From Snodgrassella alvi (GTDB lineage: Bacteria; Pseudomonadota; Gammaproteobacteria; Burkholderiales; Neisseriaceae), in contig NZ_CP160328.2 in the NCBI RefSeq assembly GCF_040741455.2, positions 992,001 through 1,056,000 of the forward strand: DNA of 64,000 nt. Direction: 5' to 3'. The position numbers and the translations under genes are program-made. Shown here one piece after another: positions 26,593-36,708 of the stretch; position 1 is the stretch's first letter, and each line of letters starts with the position of its first letter. The notes under the pieces are model-generated. The model had not been told where the DNA came from. It saw only the letters and a list, made by a program, of their open reading frames with translations, and did not search any database.

Positions 26593-27243
26593 AATAAGAA
26601 TACACTTAATATAATTAAAAATTAAATATTATTCTTTAAATAAACTTAAAAATTTATTAGAACAAACCTATCTATTTGCTTATTTTGTAAACATAGATCT
26701 AAATAATTATGATGAATGATAAAGTTAATACATAAAAAATAAAATTTATTTCTCTCAGTAGTAATACGATAAATTTCAATAAATGCTTTTTATCAAAAAT
26801 CAACCCAATATTTTTATTATTCCGATGCATTGAGTACATTCAAACATTACTTATTCCAATATATTTTAAGAATAGCTGAACAATGAAATAATTATATTTA
26901 ATGTGTAATTTTTATTATAAAACAATAATTTTTACGTGTTAGGTCAATTAAACCCACATATTTAAAACCAATTAAAATTAACTATATAATTATTTAAATC
27001 AATCAATACAATCGAAAATATCTTCCGAAGACAATGGCCAGAAATCAAAGTAAATTTTTTTTGTCCTAACGAAATCAGATAGCTTTATACAATATTCATA
27101 AGTACTCTTCTTTAAAAAATATGAATATTTGCCGAATTACTGGCAACTGATCACAGCATAATTATTGATATACATTAGACAGAATAAATAATAAACAGAA
27201 TTTGAAAACAAAAAAGCCAACATTAAATATGTTGGCAGTAATT
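26593..27243. other. Gene-free, very AT-rich stretch up to tRNA-Lys
   Basis: About 650 bases with no plausible gene. It lies between the AT-rich accessory genes and the tRNA pair, where an integration remnant might be expected. I see no integrase and no exact repeat of the tRNA 3' end. Confidence 0.6.
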
Positions 27244-27319
27244 TGGTGGGTCGTGAGCGATTCGAACGCTCGACCAACGGATTAAAAGTCCGCTGCTCTA
27301 CCGACTGAGCTAACGACCC
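27244..27319 (-). tRNA. tRNA-Lys (TTT)
   Basis: On the minus strand a 76-base cloverleaf starts GGGTCGTTAGCTCAG. The anticodon loop is CTTTTAA (TTT), the T-loop TTCGAAT, and CCA is encoded (complement of 27244-27246). It is two bases downstream of tRNA-Asn, so the two are co-transcribed. Confidence 0.97.
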
Positions 27320-27321
27320 TT

Positions 27322-27397
27322 TGGCTCCCCGACCAGGGCTCGAACCTGGGACCTGCGGATTAACAGTCCGTCGCTCTACCGACTGAGCTATCAGGGA
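27322..27397 (-). tRNA. tRNA-Asn (GTT)
   Basis: On the minus strand a 76-base cloverleaf starts TCCCTGATAGCTCAG. The anticodon loop is CTGTTAA (GTT), the T-loop TTCGAGC, and CCA is encoded. It is first of the two-tRNA transcript. Confidence 0.97.
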
Positions 27398-27409
27398 AAG
27401 GAAGAGCGA

Positions 27410-27438
27410 ATTATAGGTGGCGTTGCGCACTTCGTCAA
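27410..27438 (-). promoter_or_regulatory. Promoter of the tRNA-Asn/tRNA-Lys operon
   Basis: On the minus strand TTGACG (27438-27433), 17 bases and TATAAT (27415-27410) make a near-consensus sigma-70 promoter, followed by GC-containing bases up to tRNA-Asn. Confidence 0.85.
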
Positions 27439-27998
27439 CCCTTTCGTTCTAAATAGACATTATCTTTAATGCAAACCACTGGAAATAATATACATTTAAT
27501 TTTTGAATTTCATAAAACATGGGAAGTATTCATGTGTAAAAGCTGATGGATTAACTGAATAACTATTGAGTGTAATTTAAGAAAATATTTTGAAAGAAAT
27601 TTAGCCGGTTTCTGATAGCAGATTTCATATTTAAACAGCACTGTTGTATTAATATATTGAATTGAATTGATTTGGTTCAGAATAAAAGATTTTTGCCAAG
27701 CTAAAATTTTGGCAAATATAAAACCGGCTGTAACCATACGTACTCAAAATCAGCCAAAATTAACTGTCGAATTTTCATACCCTAATGTGTGATAATTTTG
27801 CTAATTTTTTGAAATTAATATGAATAGTCAGCAAAGCCGGTTCAATAAAGGCAGTATTCAATTTCTATATGTGGGTTAATGTTCCAATTATTGAGACATT
27901 AGATAACGATGCACTGAGACCAAACCAATTTTCTTTTTCCAGCCACATACATTTTACTCTACAAATAACTCAACTTTTCGTATTCTATTATGCTAATA
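27439..27998. other. Gene-free stretch between tRNA promoter and exonuclease III
   Basis: About 560 AT-rich bases. A 75-codon minus-strand frame (27510-27737) has no start signal or family features and is not called. The phrase GCCGGTTT occurs in both orientations (near 27604 and 27724), a weak inverted repeat. Confidence 0.5.
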
Positions 27999-28769
27999 CT
28001 ATGGATAGGCGTAATCCACAATCAGAGGAGCATGATCAGAAAACTTAACATCTTTGTAGATGCTTGCTTGCTGCGCACAGGCTGCCAGATTTGGGGTGGC
28101 CAAATGATAGTCTATACGCCAGCCTACATCTTTTGCATAAGCCTGCCCTCTATTGCTCCACCATGTGTAACCGGGTATTTCCGGATACAAGGTGCGCCAG
28201 ATATCGACCCAGCCCAGTTCATTGATTACTTGACTTAGCCACTGGCGCTCTTCCGGCAAGAAACCTGAATTCTTCAGATTACCCCGCCAGTTTTTTATAT
28301 CAATATTTTGATGAGCTATATTCCAGTCACCGCAAATCAGAATATCTCGTTGTGATGTCTGCAAGTCTCGCAGTATTGGCAGAAATTTATCCATAAAACA
28401 AAACTTAGCCTTCTGTCGCTCTTCTGAACTACTGCCAGAAGGCATATATAATGAAATAACTGTCAATTGACCAAAATCTGCACGCACGTATCGGCCTTCT
28501 TTGTCAAAATCCTCCCAACCTAATCCAATTTGAATAGCATCCGGCTGCTGTTTACTATATATAGCCACACCACTGTAACCTCGTTTAAGAGCGGTATGCC
28601 ACGCCCCATGCATGCCCAGTGGATGCTTCATCTCTTCTGTCATATCAGCTTCCTGCGCCTTTAGTTCCTGTACACACACGATATCTGCCTGAGCCAGAGC
28701 AAGATAGTCAATAAAACCTTTACTGGTGGCAGAACGTATTCCATTAACGTTGGCAGAAATGATGCGCAT
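27999..28769 (-). CDS. xth: Exonuclease III / AP endonuclease family
   Basis: The 256-residue product shows the metal and catalytic motifs of the ExoIII/APE family: SANVNGIRSA, VCVQELKAQ (Glu), LYMPSG, CGDWNIAH (Asp-Asn), VGWRIDYHLA and SDHAPLIVDY (Asp-His). It cleaves abasic sites in base-excision repair. I prefer the second ATG (28769): AGGA is seven bases before it but only one before the first ATG. Neisseria has two family members (NApe, NExo); I cannot say which this corresponds to. The transcript is divergent from pyrE. Confidence 0.94.
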   Translation of the reverse strand: MRIISANVNGIRSATSKGFIDYLALAQADIVCVQELKAQEADMTEEMKHPLGMHGAWHTALKRGYSGVAIYSKQQPDAIQIGLGWEDFDKEGRYVRADFGQLTVISLYMPSGSSSEERQKAKFCFMDKFLPILRDLQTSQRDILICGDWNIAHQNIDIKNWRGNLKNSGFLPEERQWLSQVINELGWVDIWRTLYPEIPGYTWWSNRGQAYAKDVGWRIDYHLATPNLAACAQQASIYKDVKFSDHAPLIVDYAYP

Positions 28770-28843
28770 CCGCATGTCCTTTCGTTTGATGATAAAATTT
28801 AAAGCTTAAGTTTTTGTATTCCATTTTATCATTAAGGATAGTT

Positions 28844-29482
28844 ATGTCTGATTTTCGTCAGGATTTTCTGCATTTTGCCTTGCAACAGAAGGTTTTAAAA
28901 TTTGGCCAGTTTACTACTAAAGCGGGCAGACAAACGCCCTATTTTTTCAATGCCGGTCTCTTTAATGATGGCTATAGTATTTTGCATCTGGCACGGTTTT
29001 ATGCTCGTTCTATTCTGGAAAGCAAAATTGAATTTGATATGCTGTTCGGACCAGCCTATAAAGGCATTATTCTGGCTGCGGCAACGGCGATGATGCTGGC
29101 AGAACGAGGACGTAATGTACCTTACGCATATAACCGTAAAGAAGCCAAAGATCATGGTGAAGGTGGTGTATTAGTTGGTGCACCTTTACAGGGGCGCGTA
29201 CTGATTATTGATGATGTCATTTCAGCTGGTACTTCGGTTCGTGAGTCGGTAACAATTATTCAGCGTGAAGGGGCAACTGCTGCCGGAGTAGCCATTGCAC
29301 TGGACCGAATGGAAAAAGGCCAAGGTATGCAATCTGCTGTTCAGGAAGTACAGCAGCAATATCAGATTCCAGTGTTGGCTATCGCTACTCTGGATGATTT
29401 GCTTCGTCTATTGGAAAATGATTCAGCTTTGGCTAGTTTTCATCAGCCGGTGACTGAATACAGACAGCAATATGGTGTGTAA
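28844..29482 (+). CDS. pyrE: Orotate phosphoribosyltransferase
   Basis: PyrE makes orotidine monophosphate from orotate and PRPP. The 212-residue product has GQFTTKAGRQTPYFFNAGLF, FGPAYKGIILA, the flexible loop YNRKEAKDHGEGG and the PRPP motif VLIIDDVISAGTSVRES. ATG 28844 has AAGGATAG upstream; the frame's earlier start ten codons before has none. The short intergenic space to the divergent exonuclease III gene holds both promoters. Confidence 0.97.
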   Translation: MSDFRQDFLHFALQQKVLKFGQFTTKAGRQTPYFFNAGLFNDGYSILHLARFYARSILESKIEFDMLFGPAYKGIILAAATAMMLAERGRNVPYAYNRKEAKDHGEGGVLVGAPLQGRVLIIDDVISAGTSVRESVTIIQREGATAAGVAIALDRMEKGQGMQSAVQEVQQQYQIPVLAIATLDDLLRLLENDSALASFHQPVTEYRQQYGV

Positions 29483-29572
29483 AATTTGTCTGGTTCTAGC
29501 AAAAAGGATTGCATGAATGATTCATACAATCTTATGTTTACAATTTGATTATCTTTAGCTGGTATTGACCAG

Positions 29573-30142
29573 ATGAATGTTGAACAATTACTTAGTCATT
29601 ATGGCTATATGGCCATCTTTATTGGCAGTATTCTTGAAGGTGAAACCATTTTGACCTTGGCTGGCTTTTTTGTGCATAAGGGTTATCTGCTATTTTTACC
29701 TTCTATATTATGTGCTGCCGGTGGTGGTATGCTGGGAGACCAGTTGTGTTTTTTTCTTGGTCGCTATTATGGTACGCGTCTAATACAACATTTTCCTAAA
29801 TTGGATCCAATGGTACGGAAAACTGACCGACTTCTTTGTAAACATAGTTCATTGATTATTGTTGGGGTACGTTTTATGTATGGACTGCGGATCGCTGGTC
29901 CCATAGCCATTGGTATGAGCAAAGTACCTTTCCGCCGCTTTATTCTGCTTAATTTACTGGGCGCATTGATCTGGGCAACTATAATAGTAAGTTTCGGCTA
30001 TGTATTCGGACAATCTGCACAGTGGTTGTTTACTCAGTTTGAGCAATATACTGAAATTGCTTTAGTTGTTGCTCTGTTGATAGCTGCAATAGTTCTGGCT
30101 GTTTATCTTTATATTAAACATCGGCACAGTAAACAAGACTGA
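29573..30142 (+). CDS. DedA-family membrane protein
   Basis: The 189-residue product has the DedA (SNARE-associated/VTT) features: re-entrant motifs FIGSILEGETILTLAGFFVHKG and GDQLCFFLGRYYG, then FMYGLRIAGPIAIGMSKVPFRRFILLNLLGALIWA with the conserved Arg and Gly. A C-terminal TM precedes KHRHSK. DedA proteins act as undecaprenyl-phosphate or phospholipid scramblases/flippases. Conserved Glu (EGE) and Asp (GD) are present. It lies 90 bases after pyrE. Confidence 0.92.
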   Translation: MNVEQLLSHYGYMAIFIGSILEGETILTLAGFFVHKGYLLFLPSILCAAGGGMLGDQLCFFLGRYYGTRLIQHFPKLDPMVRKTDRLLCKHSSLIIVGVRFMYGLRIAGPIAIGMSKVPFRRFILLNLLGALIWATIIVSFGYVFGQSAQWLFTQFEQYTEIALVVALLIAAIVLAVYLYIKHRHSKQD

Positions 30143-30240
30143 TTTATTTTTCGCTAAGCAGGTGTATGCAACCTATATAAAATGTTTAACTTGAATAATT
30201 GATTGATTCAAATTTTTTTTCAATATAAGTAAGTAAGTAA

Positions 30241-30268
30241 GAAAAAACCCGCATCAGCGGGTTTTTTC
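30241..30268. terminator. Bidirectional terminator between dedA and porin 1
   Basis: A perfect 12-bp stem (30241-30252 with 30257-30268), with A-run and T-run on opposite sides and a four-base loop, serves both convergent genes. An AAGT repeat of about four units lies just before it (30226-30241). Confidence 0.9.
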
Positions 30269-30294
30269 TTCTAAATTCAGATTCTAAACCTAAA

Positions 30295-31413
30295 TTAGAA
30301 TGTGTGTTTTAAGCCTACACCAAAGGCGGTAGTTTTGTCTTTACCATTACTTTCGCCGTTACCTTCGCGCAACCAGCCTGCTTGTACGTTAGCGGTTGTA
30401 CTTTTAGAGAATGCATAGTCAGCACCAAGTACAACCTGATCGTATTTGGTATTTTTCTCTTTGGTACCGTTGATTTTTACATCCCAGCCATGGACATAGG
30501 AAATTTTCGGGAAAATATTACCAAAGTAGTAGCCTACTGTCAGAGCAGCTTCCTGACCCTGATTGTCCATAGTCAAGCGATGGTCACCAACATCAACTTT
30601 TTCTTTTGTAGCCGGATCTACGATACTCAGATTGTTCAGGCCACGGAAGTAAGAGCTGGTATTTTTGGTGTATTGATAGCCCACACCAACAAATAAGTTG
30701 TTAGCATCGTAACCGCCTTCAATACGGTGTACCTGTCCATCTTTCATATCTTTTTTTAGACCATCTACTTTAACAGCAGAGTTTTTCAGGTAATCAAAAC
30801 CATATTTTGCAAAATAACCAGCATTCTGATAATTCACTCCAACACTATATTTATCGCCGGAGCCAATACCATGATCGTATTCAGCATTGCGATCGCCGCC
30901 ATTAACGTTATCGCGTGGAGAATATAAAGCGCTTAATTTGAAGCCAGCAAACTCTGGAGAATTGTAAGCAATACCTACATAACGTGCTCCAGTACGGGTA
31001 AATTTACCCAAACCTAAAACCTGGTTGTTGTATTCCCAAGGATCCACTGCATCCATATTGGCCTTCATGGCATTACTGATGCGACCAGCTCGGACCGTAC
31101 CGAAATCCCCTTGCAATCCGATGAAAGAGTCACGGTTAGCCCAACCATCAGCTTTACCATCATTGTTACCCAAATGAATAGCAGATTCTACCTGCCAAAT
31201 AGCTTTCAGACCGTTACCTAAATCATCAGAGCCTTTAAAGCCAATTCTTGAACCATAGTCAGCAATACCATTCTGGTATGGACCACGGCTTTCTCCGCTG
31301 GTTTTAGTGGAAGAAGTTTCATAGCCTGCTTTCATTTGGCCGTACAAAATAACCTCTGCCATAGCAGCAACCGGTAATGTAGTTAAAGCTAAAGCAATCA
31401 GGGTTTTTTTCAT
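30295..31413 (-). CDS. Neisserial-type outer membrane porin, copy 1
   Basis: The 372-residue product has signal peptide MKKTLIALALTTLPVAAMA cleaved before EVILYGQ, then a 16-stranded beta-barrel of the Gram-negative porin (PorA/PorB) family. Features include the aligned GFKGSDDLGNGLKAIWQVES, LGLGKFTRTGARYVG and a C-terminal strand ending in Phe (AFGVGLKHTF) for BAM recognition. The ATG at 31413 has AGGAA at seven bases. A very similar copy follows upstream at 32346-33464, about 930 bases away; the mature sequences differ mostly in a few scattered residues. Confidence 0.95.
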   Translation of the reverse strand: MKKTLIALALTTLPVAAMAEVILYGQMKAGYETSSTKTSGESRGPYQNGIADYGSRIGFKGSDDLGNGLKAIWQVESAIHLGNNDGKADGWANRDSFIGLQGDFGTVRAGRISNAMKANMDAVDPWEYNNQVLGLGKFTRTGARYVGIAYNSPEFAGFKLSALYSPRDNVNGGDRNAEYDHGIGSGDKYSVGVNYQNAGYFAKYGFDYLKNSAVKVDGLKKDMKDGQVHRIEGGYDANNLFVGVGYQYTKNTSSYFRGLNNLSIVDPATKEKVDVGDHRLTMDNQGQEAALTVGYYFGNIFPKISYVHGWDVKINGTKEKNTKYDQVVLGADYAFSKSTTANVQAGWLREGNGESNGKDKTTAFGVGLKHTF

Positions 31414-31448
31414 TACTGTATTCCTAGTTTCAACGTCAATAATACAAA

Positions 31449-31478
31449 CCTCAAAAACCAAATGAAGCACTTTTGAAG
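31449..31478 (-). promoter_or_regulatory. Leader hairpin of porin 1
   Basis: On the minus strand CTTCAAAAG can pair with the end of GGTTTTTGAGG around a TGCTTCATTT loop, about 35 bases before the start codon. The same structure, with two pairs changed but still paired, occurs before porin 2. Confidence 0.55.
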
Positions 31479-32260
31479 TTTTAGATCAATCGTCAAAATG
31501 ACGAGTGTGCGGAATATAAAGGTCGGATATTAAAAAAGCAAACCTTCAGATTTGATTTCGAGCATGAGAAAATTCTACTGGTAACTGATTAAGTAAAATA
31601 CGTATAAATAAATATCAGAAATGTTTTTAAATAGTCGTAATAACCTTTGAATTGATATTTAGATGCACTGATTCATGCATTATGTTCACACTAATCACCA
31701 TCTGAAGTATATTTTTAGATATTTGAAAATTTTTATTTAGAAAAGTCAGTTACAACACTTTTATTACGGTTTTTGATAAGCAATATTGAATCTTTAGCTG
31801 ATACCTAGGCATATATTAAAACTACAAAGTGCTTATCAGAAAATTCTTATTTATAAATCGTTGCTGATGATTAACTATTCAACATAAATTTGTAGATTGC
31901 AATTTTTATTACATATTAGTAAGTAAAATTGATTGAGGAAGAAATATATTCTCTTTAATTGACAATATAAAAATTAAATATCCCAGTACAGAAGATAATG
32001 ACCATTCAGATGAATGATTTACATGAAAAATCATTAAATATACATAGACACTTTCTTATTGTACTAATGATTTTATATTGATGTTACAGTACAGCCTTTA
32101 AGTGTGGATAGGCTTTTCTATTTTCAAAATTCTAATCAATATTTATTCTTATATTACTTGATGAATATAACAACTACTAATGAATAAAGAAACTATTCGA
32201 TCTACTATGCTCTACAATAGATATTCTGACTGATAGATTTAATAAATAAATTTTATATAA
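31479..32260. other. Gene-free AT-rich stretch between the porins
   Basis: About 780 bases with no plausible gene. It must contain the promoter of porin 1. No long repeat with the other porin leader beyond the proximal 75 bases is evident. Confidence 0.5.
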
Positions 32261-32312
32261 ATTAATCCCCGACTAAGAACAGTTTTTAAGTGTTCTACTG
32301 TCGGGGATTAAT
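32261..32312 (-). terminator. Large hairpin after porin 2
   Basis: A 13-bp outer stem (32261-32273 with 32300-32312) encloses an inner AGAACA/TGTTCT stem. It lies 33 bases after the porin 2 stop. The T-run is weak, so the structure may mainly protect the abundant mRNA's 3' end. Confidence 0.7.
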
Positions 32313-32345
32313 TTTAAATACTAATCAGTATGTATTAACAACCAA

Positions 32346-33464
32346 TTAGAAAGTGTGTTTCAAGCCAACACCAAAGGCAGTAGTTTTGTCTTTACCTAAG
32401 CCTTCGCCGTTACCTTCACGCAACCAACCAGCCTGTACATTAGCGGTAGTGCGTTTAGAGAAGTCATAGTCAGCACCTAACACAACCTGATCGTATTTAG
32501 TGTTTTTCTCTTTAGTACCATTAACTTTTACATCCCAGCCATGAGCATAAGAGATTTTCGGGAAAATGTTACCAAAGTGGTAGCCAACAGTCAGAGCGGC
32601 TTCCTGACCCTGATTGTCTTCAGTCAGTTTGTGATCACCAACATCAAGTTTTTCTTTAGTAGTTGGGTTAACGATACTCAGATCATTCAAACCACGGAAG
32701 TAAGAACTGGTATTTTTGGTGTACTGATAGCCAACACCAACAAACAAGTTGTTAGCATCGTAGCCACCTTCAACACGGTGAACCTGACCATCTTTCAGGT
32801 CTGATTTCAAACCATCTAATTTAACAGCAGAGTTTTTCAGGTAGTCAAAACCGTATTTAGCATAGAAACCAGAGTTGTGGTAGTTCAAACCAGCACTGTA
32901 TTTGTCACCAGAACCGATACCACGCTCGTATTCTGCGTTACGATCGCCACCATTCACGTTGTCACGTGGAGAGTACAAAACGTTGAAGCTGAAACCAGCC
33001 CATTCTGGAGAATCATAGGCGACACCAACATAACGGGCATCGGTACGGGTGAATTTACCCAGACCTAATGCTTCATTGTTATATTCCCAAGCATCTACAA
33101 CGTCCATATTAGCGTTAATGGCATTGCTGATACGACCAGCACGGATAGTACCGAAATCAGTTTGCAGACCTATGAAAGAGTCACGGTTAGCCCAGCCATC
33201 AGAACCGCCATCACTATTACCCAAATGAATACGGGATTCTACCTGCCAGATAGCTTTCAAGCCATGGCCAAGGTCTTCAGAACCTTTGAAGCCGATACGT
33301 GAACCATAGTCACCAATACCATTCTGGTATGGGCCACGTGATTCACCGCTAGATTTAGTAGAAGAAACTTCATAGCCTGCTTTCATTTGGCCATACAAAA
33401 CAACCTCAGCCATAGCGGCAACCGGCAAAGTGGTCAAAGCCAAAGCAATCAGGGTTTTTTTCAT
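32346..33464 (-). CDS. Neisserial-type outer membrane porin, copy 2
   Basis: A 372-residue paralogue of the porin at 30295-31413, with the same signal peptide, length and C-terminal Phe. Differences cluster in a few loops (GIGDYGSRIGFKGSEDLGHG, NSDGGSDGWANRD, AYDSPEWAGFSFNVLYSP). Most loops are conserved, so this is a recent duplication rather than a PorA/PorB-type division. The ATG at 33464 has AGGAAT upstream. Codon choice is strongly biased, consistent with a major outer-membrane protein. Confidence 0.95.
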   Translation of the reverse strand: MKKTLIALALTTLPVAAMAEVVLYGQMKAGYEVSSTKSSGESRGPYQNGIGDYGSRIGFKGSEDLGHGLKAIWQVESRIHLGNSDGGSDGWANRDSFIGLQTDFGTIRAGRISNAINANMDVVDAWEYNNEALGLGKFTRTDARYVGVAYDSPEWAGFSFNVLYSPRDNVNGGDRNAEYERGIGSGDKYSAGLNYHNSGFYAKYGFDYLKNSAVKLDGLKSDLKDGQVHRVEGGYDANNLFVGVGYQYTKNTSSYFRGLNDLSIVNPTTKEKLDVGDHKLTEDNQGQEAALTVGYHFGNIFPKISYAHGWDVKVNGTKEKNTKYDQVVLGADYDFSKRTTANVQAGWLREGNGEGLGKDKTTAFGVGLKHTF

Positions 33465-33497
33465 TGCTGTATTCCTTTTCTATGTCGAAAAAACAAA

Positions 33498-33527
33498 CTT
33501 CAAAAACCTAATGAAGAGCTTTTAAAG
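33498..33527 (-). promoter_or_regulatory. Leader hairpin of porin 2
   Basis: CTTTAAAAG can pair with TTTTTGAAG around CTCTTCATTAGG on the minus strand, 34 bases before the start. Its position and loop sequence match the porin 1 leader. Confidence 0.55.
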
Positions 33528-33895
33528 TTTTGCATTAATCGCCGCGTTAGCGATTTCATGGCTGTCAATATAATGCTTTAGTTGCAAAAAAACAAATTCA
33601 TTTGCAAACACACAACACTTTTAGCAACCTGTACCGCGACAAATAACAGTTAATCCACTATATAATTCAATAAAATCATATATTTATTTTGATAATAATA
33701 CATTAAAATAATTTATTATTCTTTTTTAAAGTGTTGTAGTTTTTCAACACATTAATTGAAATAAATAATCATATTGGGCAGTTGGCATGTTATGAATCAG
33801 ACAAATCTTATGTATTTTGCTACTGATTTTATCACTAGGTAGTTTTCACCATACTTTTAACTACCAAAATCGTCAACCCATAAAGACACGCCGAA
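33528..33895. other. Gene-free stretch upstream of porin 2
   Basis: 368 AT-rich bases. A TTGACA (minus strand, 33568-33563) could be a -35 element of porin 2, but I see no convincing -10 at the right distance. Confidence 0.4.
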
Positions 33896-33935
33896 ATTCT
33901 GCCCGTTTCGCTAAGTCTTATTAAACGAGCAGAAT
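33896..33935 (-). terminator. Hairpin after rne
   Basis: ATTCTGC and CGTTT (33896-33908, one unpaired base) pair with AAACG and GCAGAAT (33923-33935). It sits 30 bases past the rne stop codon. The T-run is weak. Confidence 0.6.
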
Positions 33936-33964
33936 TAAGATTATCAAGTTCAAGATAAACAAAT

Positions 33965-36703
33965 CTATATTCTAGTTTCAATCTGTTCCAGTTTGACAGG
34001 TGTACCTTGCACTGCGTCTGGTTGACTCTGTAATCTATCTTTGCGTCGTAATTTAGATTGAGTGGAACTTTCACTATTATCGGAGACAATAATATTTGTA
34101 CTGGTTTCAACCAGTATCAGCCCACCCAATTCGGCAATTTGAGACAATTCTATTTCTGCTGTTTCAGGGATGCTTACAATCAACTGATCGGCTTCTGGCT
34201 GTTTAGTTTGTACGGTAGATGCTGTGCCTAATTTTACCGGTTTATCAGAGGTCGCAGAATACTGAACTGACTCCATCTGAGCCAGAACATGAGTAATCAC
34301 ATTCTTAGCTTGTGCTACTGCCCGCTGTACCAAGATATTGTCATCTATATACGGATGAGCTGACTGAACTGAGCAATCAGCAGCTTGATTTCCAATATTT
34401 TCAGGATGAAGTACGTGCTCAGTAGTCTGCAGCACTTGCGCAGCTATAGCATGGATATCAATATTGCGGCTGATTTTACGTGCTGAAATGATGTAGCTGC
34501 GTTTTTTCTTACCATTCTGTCGCCGGCTGTTTTTATCATGTCGTGATTTATGGCGTTCATTTTTTGCCTCTCCGCCCGACAAGGTAATAATCAAGGGATC
34601 AGTTGTCTGAGTTTCGTCAATTATTTCAACATTATTTACTTGCTGGGCTGGAACTTCATTTTTGCCAGAAGTACGCTGACGACGACGGCGAGAATTATTT
34701 TGCTCATGCCTGATACTACTGCTTTCCTGACTGATTTCGGATGACGTTTCCGTCTGAGATAAATCATATTTGTCAGAACGTTTTTCTTCACGACGATTAC
34801 GCTGCTCATTTGCAGTACGAACTGCCGCTATGTGAGTTGCTTGTGTTTTATTTTCAGAATAATGCTCGCTTTTTTTAGCTATTTCGGCATTTTTAGAGAG
34901 ACGGCTAGTGCGCGACTGTCGGCGTTCGTGTGGCTGATTTTTCTGCTGTCTGGATTTAATAGTTCTTTCAGCATGAGAAGCACTTGGCGAAACTGGAACG
35001 GCTGGTTTTGCACTGAAAAGATTACCCAGCCATCCTGAAAGTTTTTTCCACATACCCGGTGCAGTATCTTTTTCTACAACTACCTTCTCAATAACCGGAG
35101 CCGGCTGGGTATGATGTATCCCTTTCACTGCTGCTTCAGGTCTAACAGGTTTGTTCTGTCCAATTGAAAATGGTAGTTCACCAATGTTTTCAGGTTCCTG
35201 CACTTGATGGTAACTGGGAACTGTATTTTCTTCTATGTTATCAGTACGAACACGTATAACACTGTAATGCGGGTTTTCGAGATGAATATTCGGAATCAGT
35301 AACACGCATACATCCAGCCGCTCTTCCAATCCGAATAACTCAGCACGCTTTTCATTTAAGAGAAAAGTAGCCACATCTACCGGTACCTGTACGCGTACTT
35401 CGGCAGTGTTATCTTTCATTGATTCTTCCTGAATGATGCGGAGAATATGTAATGCTGTTGATTCAATACTACGAATGGAACCAGTACCGGCACAGCGCGG
35501 GCAAATGGTATGGCTACTTTCACCAAGAGAAGGCTTCAGACGTTGTCGCGATAATTCCATTAAACCAAAACGCGACAACTTAGCCATCTGTACCCGTGCA
35601 CGATCTTTTTTCAAGGCTTCGCGCAAGGTGGTTTCAACATCACGCTGGTTTTTACTATTTTCCATGTCTATGAAGTCAATCACAACTAATCCGCCAAGAT
35701 CACGTACGCGCATCTGACGGGCAACTTCTTCGGCTGCCTCCATATTAGTTTTGAATGCTGTGTCTTCTATATCTGCTCCACGGGTGGCTCGGGCAGAGTT
35801 TACATCAATGGAGACTAACGCTTCAGTATGATCAATGACGATGGCACCACCGGACGGGAGGGCAACTTCACGGGAAAAAGCAGACTCAATCTGCTGTTCT
35901 ATCTGAAAACGAGAAAAAAGCGGAGTATGGTCAGTATAATGACGTAAGCGACTAATATATGCCGGCATCACATAGGACATGAACTCACGGATCTGATCAT
36001 ATACTTCCTGCGAATCAATCAGTATTTCTCCAATATCAGGCTGGAAGTAATCGCGTATGGCACGAATAAGTAGTGAGCTTTCCATAAACAGCAGATAAGG
36101 TTTGTTGTGCTGTTGTGCGGCCTGCTCAATGGCTCGCCATAGCTGTACCAGATAATTTAAATCCCATTGCAATTCTTCTGTACTGCGACCAATACCGGCA
36201 GTACGTGCAATCAGACTCATACCACGCGGGGTATCCAGCTCACTCATAGCCTGCTTGAGTTCCTGCCGATCTTCACCTTCAATTCGGCGTGACACACCAC
36301 CACCTCGAGGATTATTGGGCATCAATACCAGATAGCGTCCGGCCAGGCTAATAAAAGTGGTTAGCGCTGCACCTTTGTTCCCTCGCTCATCCTTTTCCAC
36401 TTGTACAATGACTTCTACGCCTTCGGACAAGACATCCTGTATACGAGCCCGTCCACCTTCATAATTCTGAAAATAGCTGCGCGATATTTCCTTGAATGGT
36501 AAAAAACCATGGCGATCTGTGCCATAGTCAACGAAACAAGCCTCCAGTGAAGGTTCAATGCGAGTAATGATACCTTTGTAGATATTGCCTTTACGCTGTT
36601 CCTTACCCAGTGTTTCGATGTCAAGATCAAGTAGACTTTGTCCATCTACAATAGCCACGCGCAATTCTTCTGCCTGCGTGGCATTGAATAACATTCGTTT
36701 CAT
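33965..36703 (-). CDS. rne: Ribonuclease E
   Basis: The 912-residue product has the catalytic half at about 1-520: S1 domain ([27 protein letters not shown]), 5' sensor, and DNase I-like domain with Asp residues in [13 protein letters not shown] and [11 protein letters not shown] Zn-link CPRCAG follows. The C-terminal half is disordered, rich in Arg, Lys and Gln with an Arg cluster ([11 protein letters not shown]), for RNA and degradosome binding. RNase E starts most mRNA decay and processes rRNA and tRNA. GAGG lies five bases before ATG 36703 but inside a hairpin. rluC is divergent upstream, as in E. coli. Confidence 0.97.
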   Translation of the reverse strand: MKRMLFNATQAEELRVAIVDGQSLLDLDIETLGKEQRKGNIYKGIITRIEPSLEACFVDYGTDRHGFLPFKEISRSYFQNYEGGRARIQDVLSEGVEVIVQVEKDERGNKGAALTTFISLAGRYLVLMPNNPRGGGVSRRIEGEDRQELKQAMSELDTPRGMSLIARTAGIGRSTEELQWDLNYLVQLWRAIEQAAQQHNKPYLLFMESSLLIRAIRDYFQPDIGEILIDSQEVYDQIREFMSYVMPAYISRLRHYTDHTPLFSRFQIEQQIESAFSREVALPSGGAIVIDHTEALVSIDVNSARATRGADIEDTAFKTNMEAAEEVARQMRVRDLGGLVVIDFIDMENSKNQRDVETTLREALKKDRARVQMAKLSRFGLMELSRQRLKPSLGESSHTICPRCAGTGSIRSIESTALHILRIIQEESMKDNTAEVRVQVPVDVATFLLNEKRAELFGLEERLDVCVLLIPNIHLENPHYSVIRVRTDNIEENTVPSYHQVQEPENIGELPFSIGQNKPVRPEAAVKGIHHTQPAPVIEKVVVEKDTAPGMWKKLSGWLGNLFSAKPAVPVSPSASHAERTIKSRQQKNQPHERRQSRTSRLSKNAEIAKKSEHYSENKTQATHIAAVRTANEQRNRREEKRSDKYDLSQTETSSEISQESSSIRHEQNNSRRRRQRTSGKNEVPAQQVNNVEIIDETQTTDPLIITLSGGEAKNERHKSRHDKNSRRQNGKKKRSYIISARKISRNIDIHAIAAQVLQTTEHVLHPENIGNQAADCSVQSAHPYIDDNILVQRAVAQAKNVITHVLAQMESVQYSATSDKPVKLGTASTVQTKQPEADQLIVSIPETAEIELSQIAELGGLILVETSTNIIVSDNSESSTQSKLRRKDRLQSQPDAVQGTPVKLEQIETRI

Positions 36704-36708
36704 GAATA

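Noticed and set aside
27137-27430. 97-codon minus-strand frame covering both tRNAs
   Set aside because: Its sequence is a translation of tRNA genes; not a protein.
27510-27737. 75-codon minus-strand frame in the gap after the tRNAs
   Set aside because: AT-rich, no ribosome-binding site, no recognisable motif and no conserved neighbour; treated as non-coding.
30226-30241. AAGT tandem repeat before the dedA/porin terminator
   Set aside because: About four units outside any coding region or promoter; too short to call phase variation.
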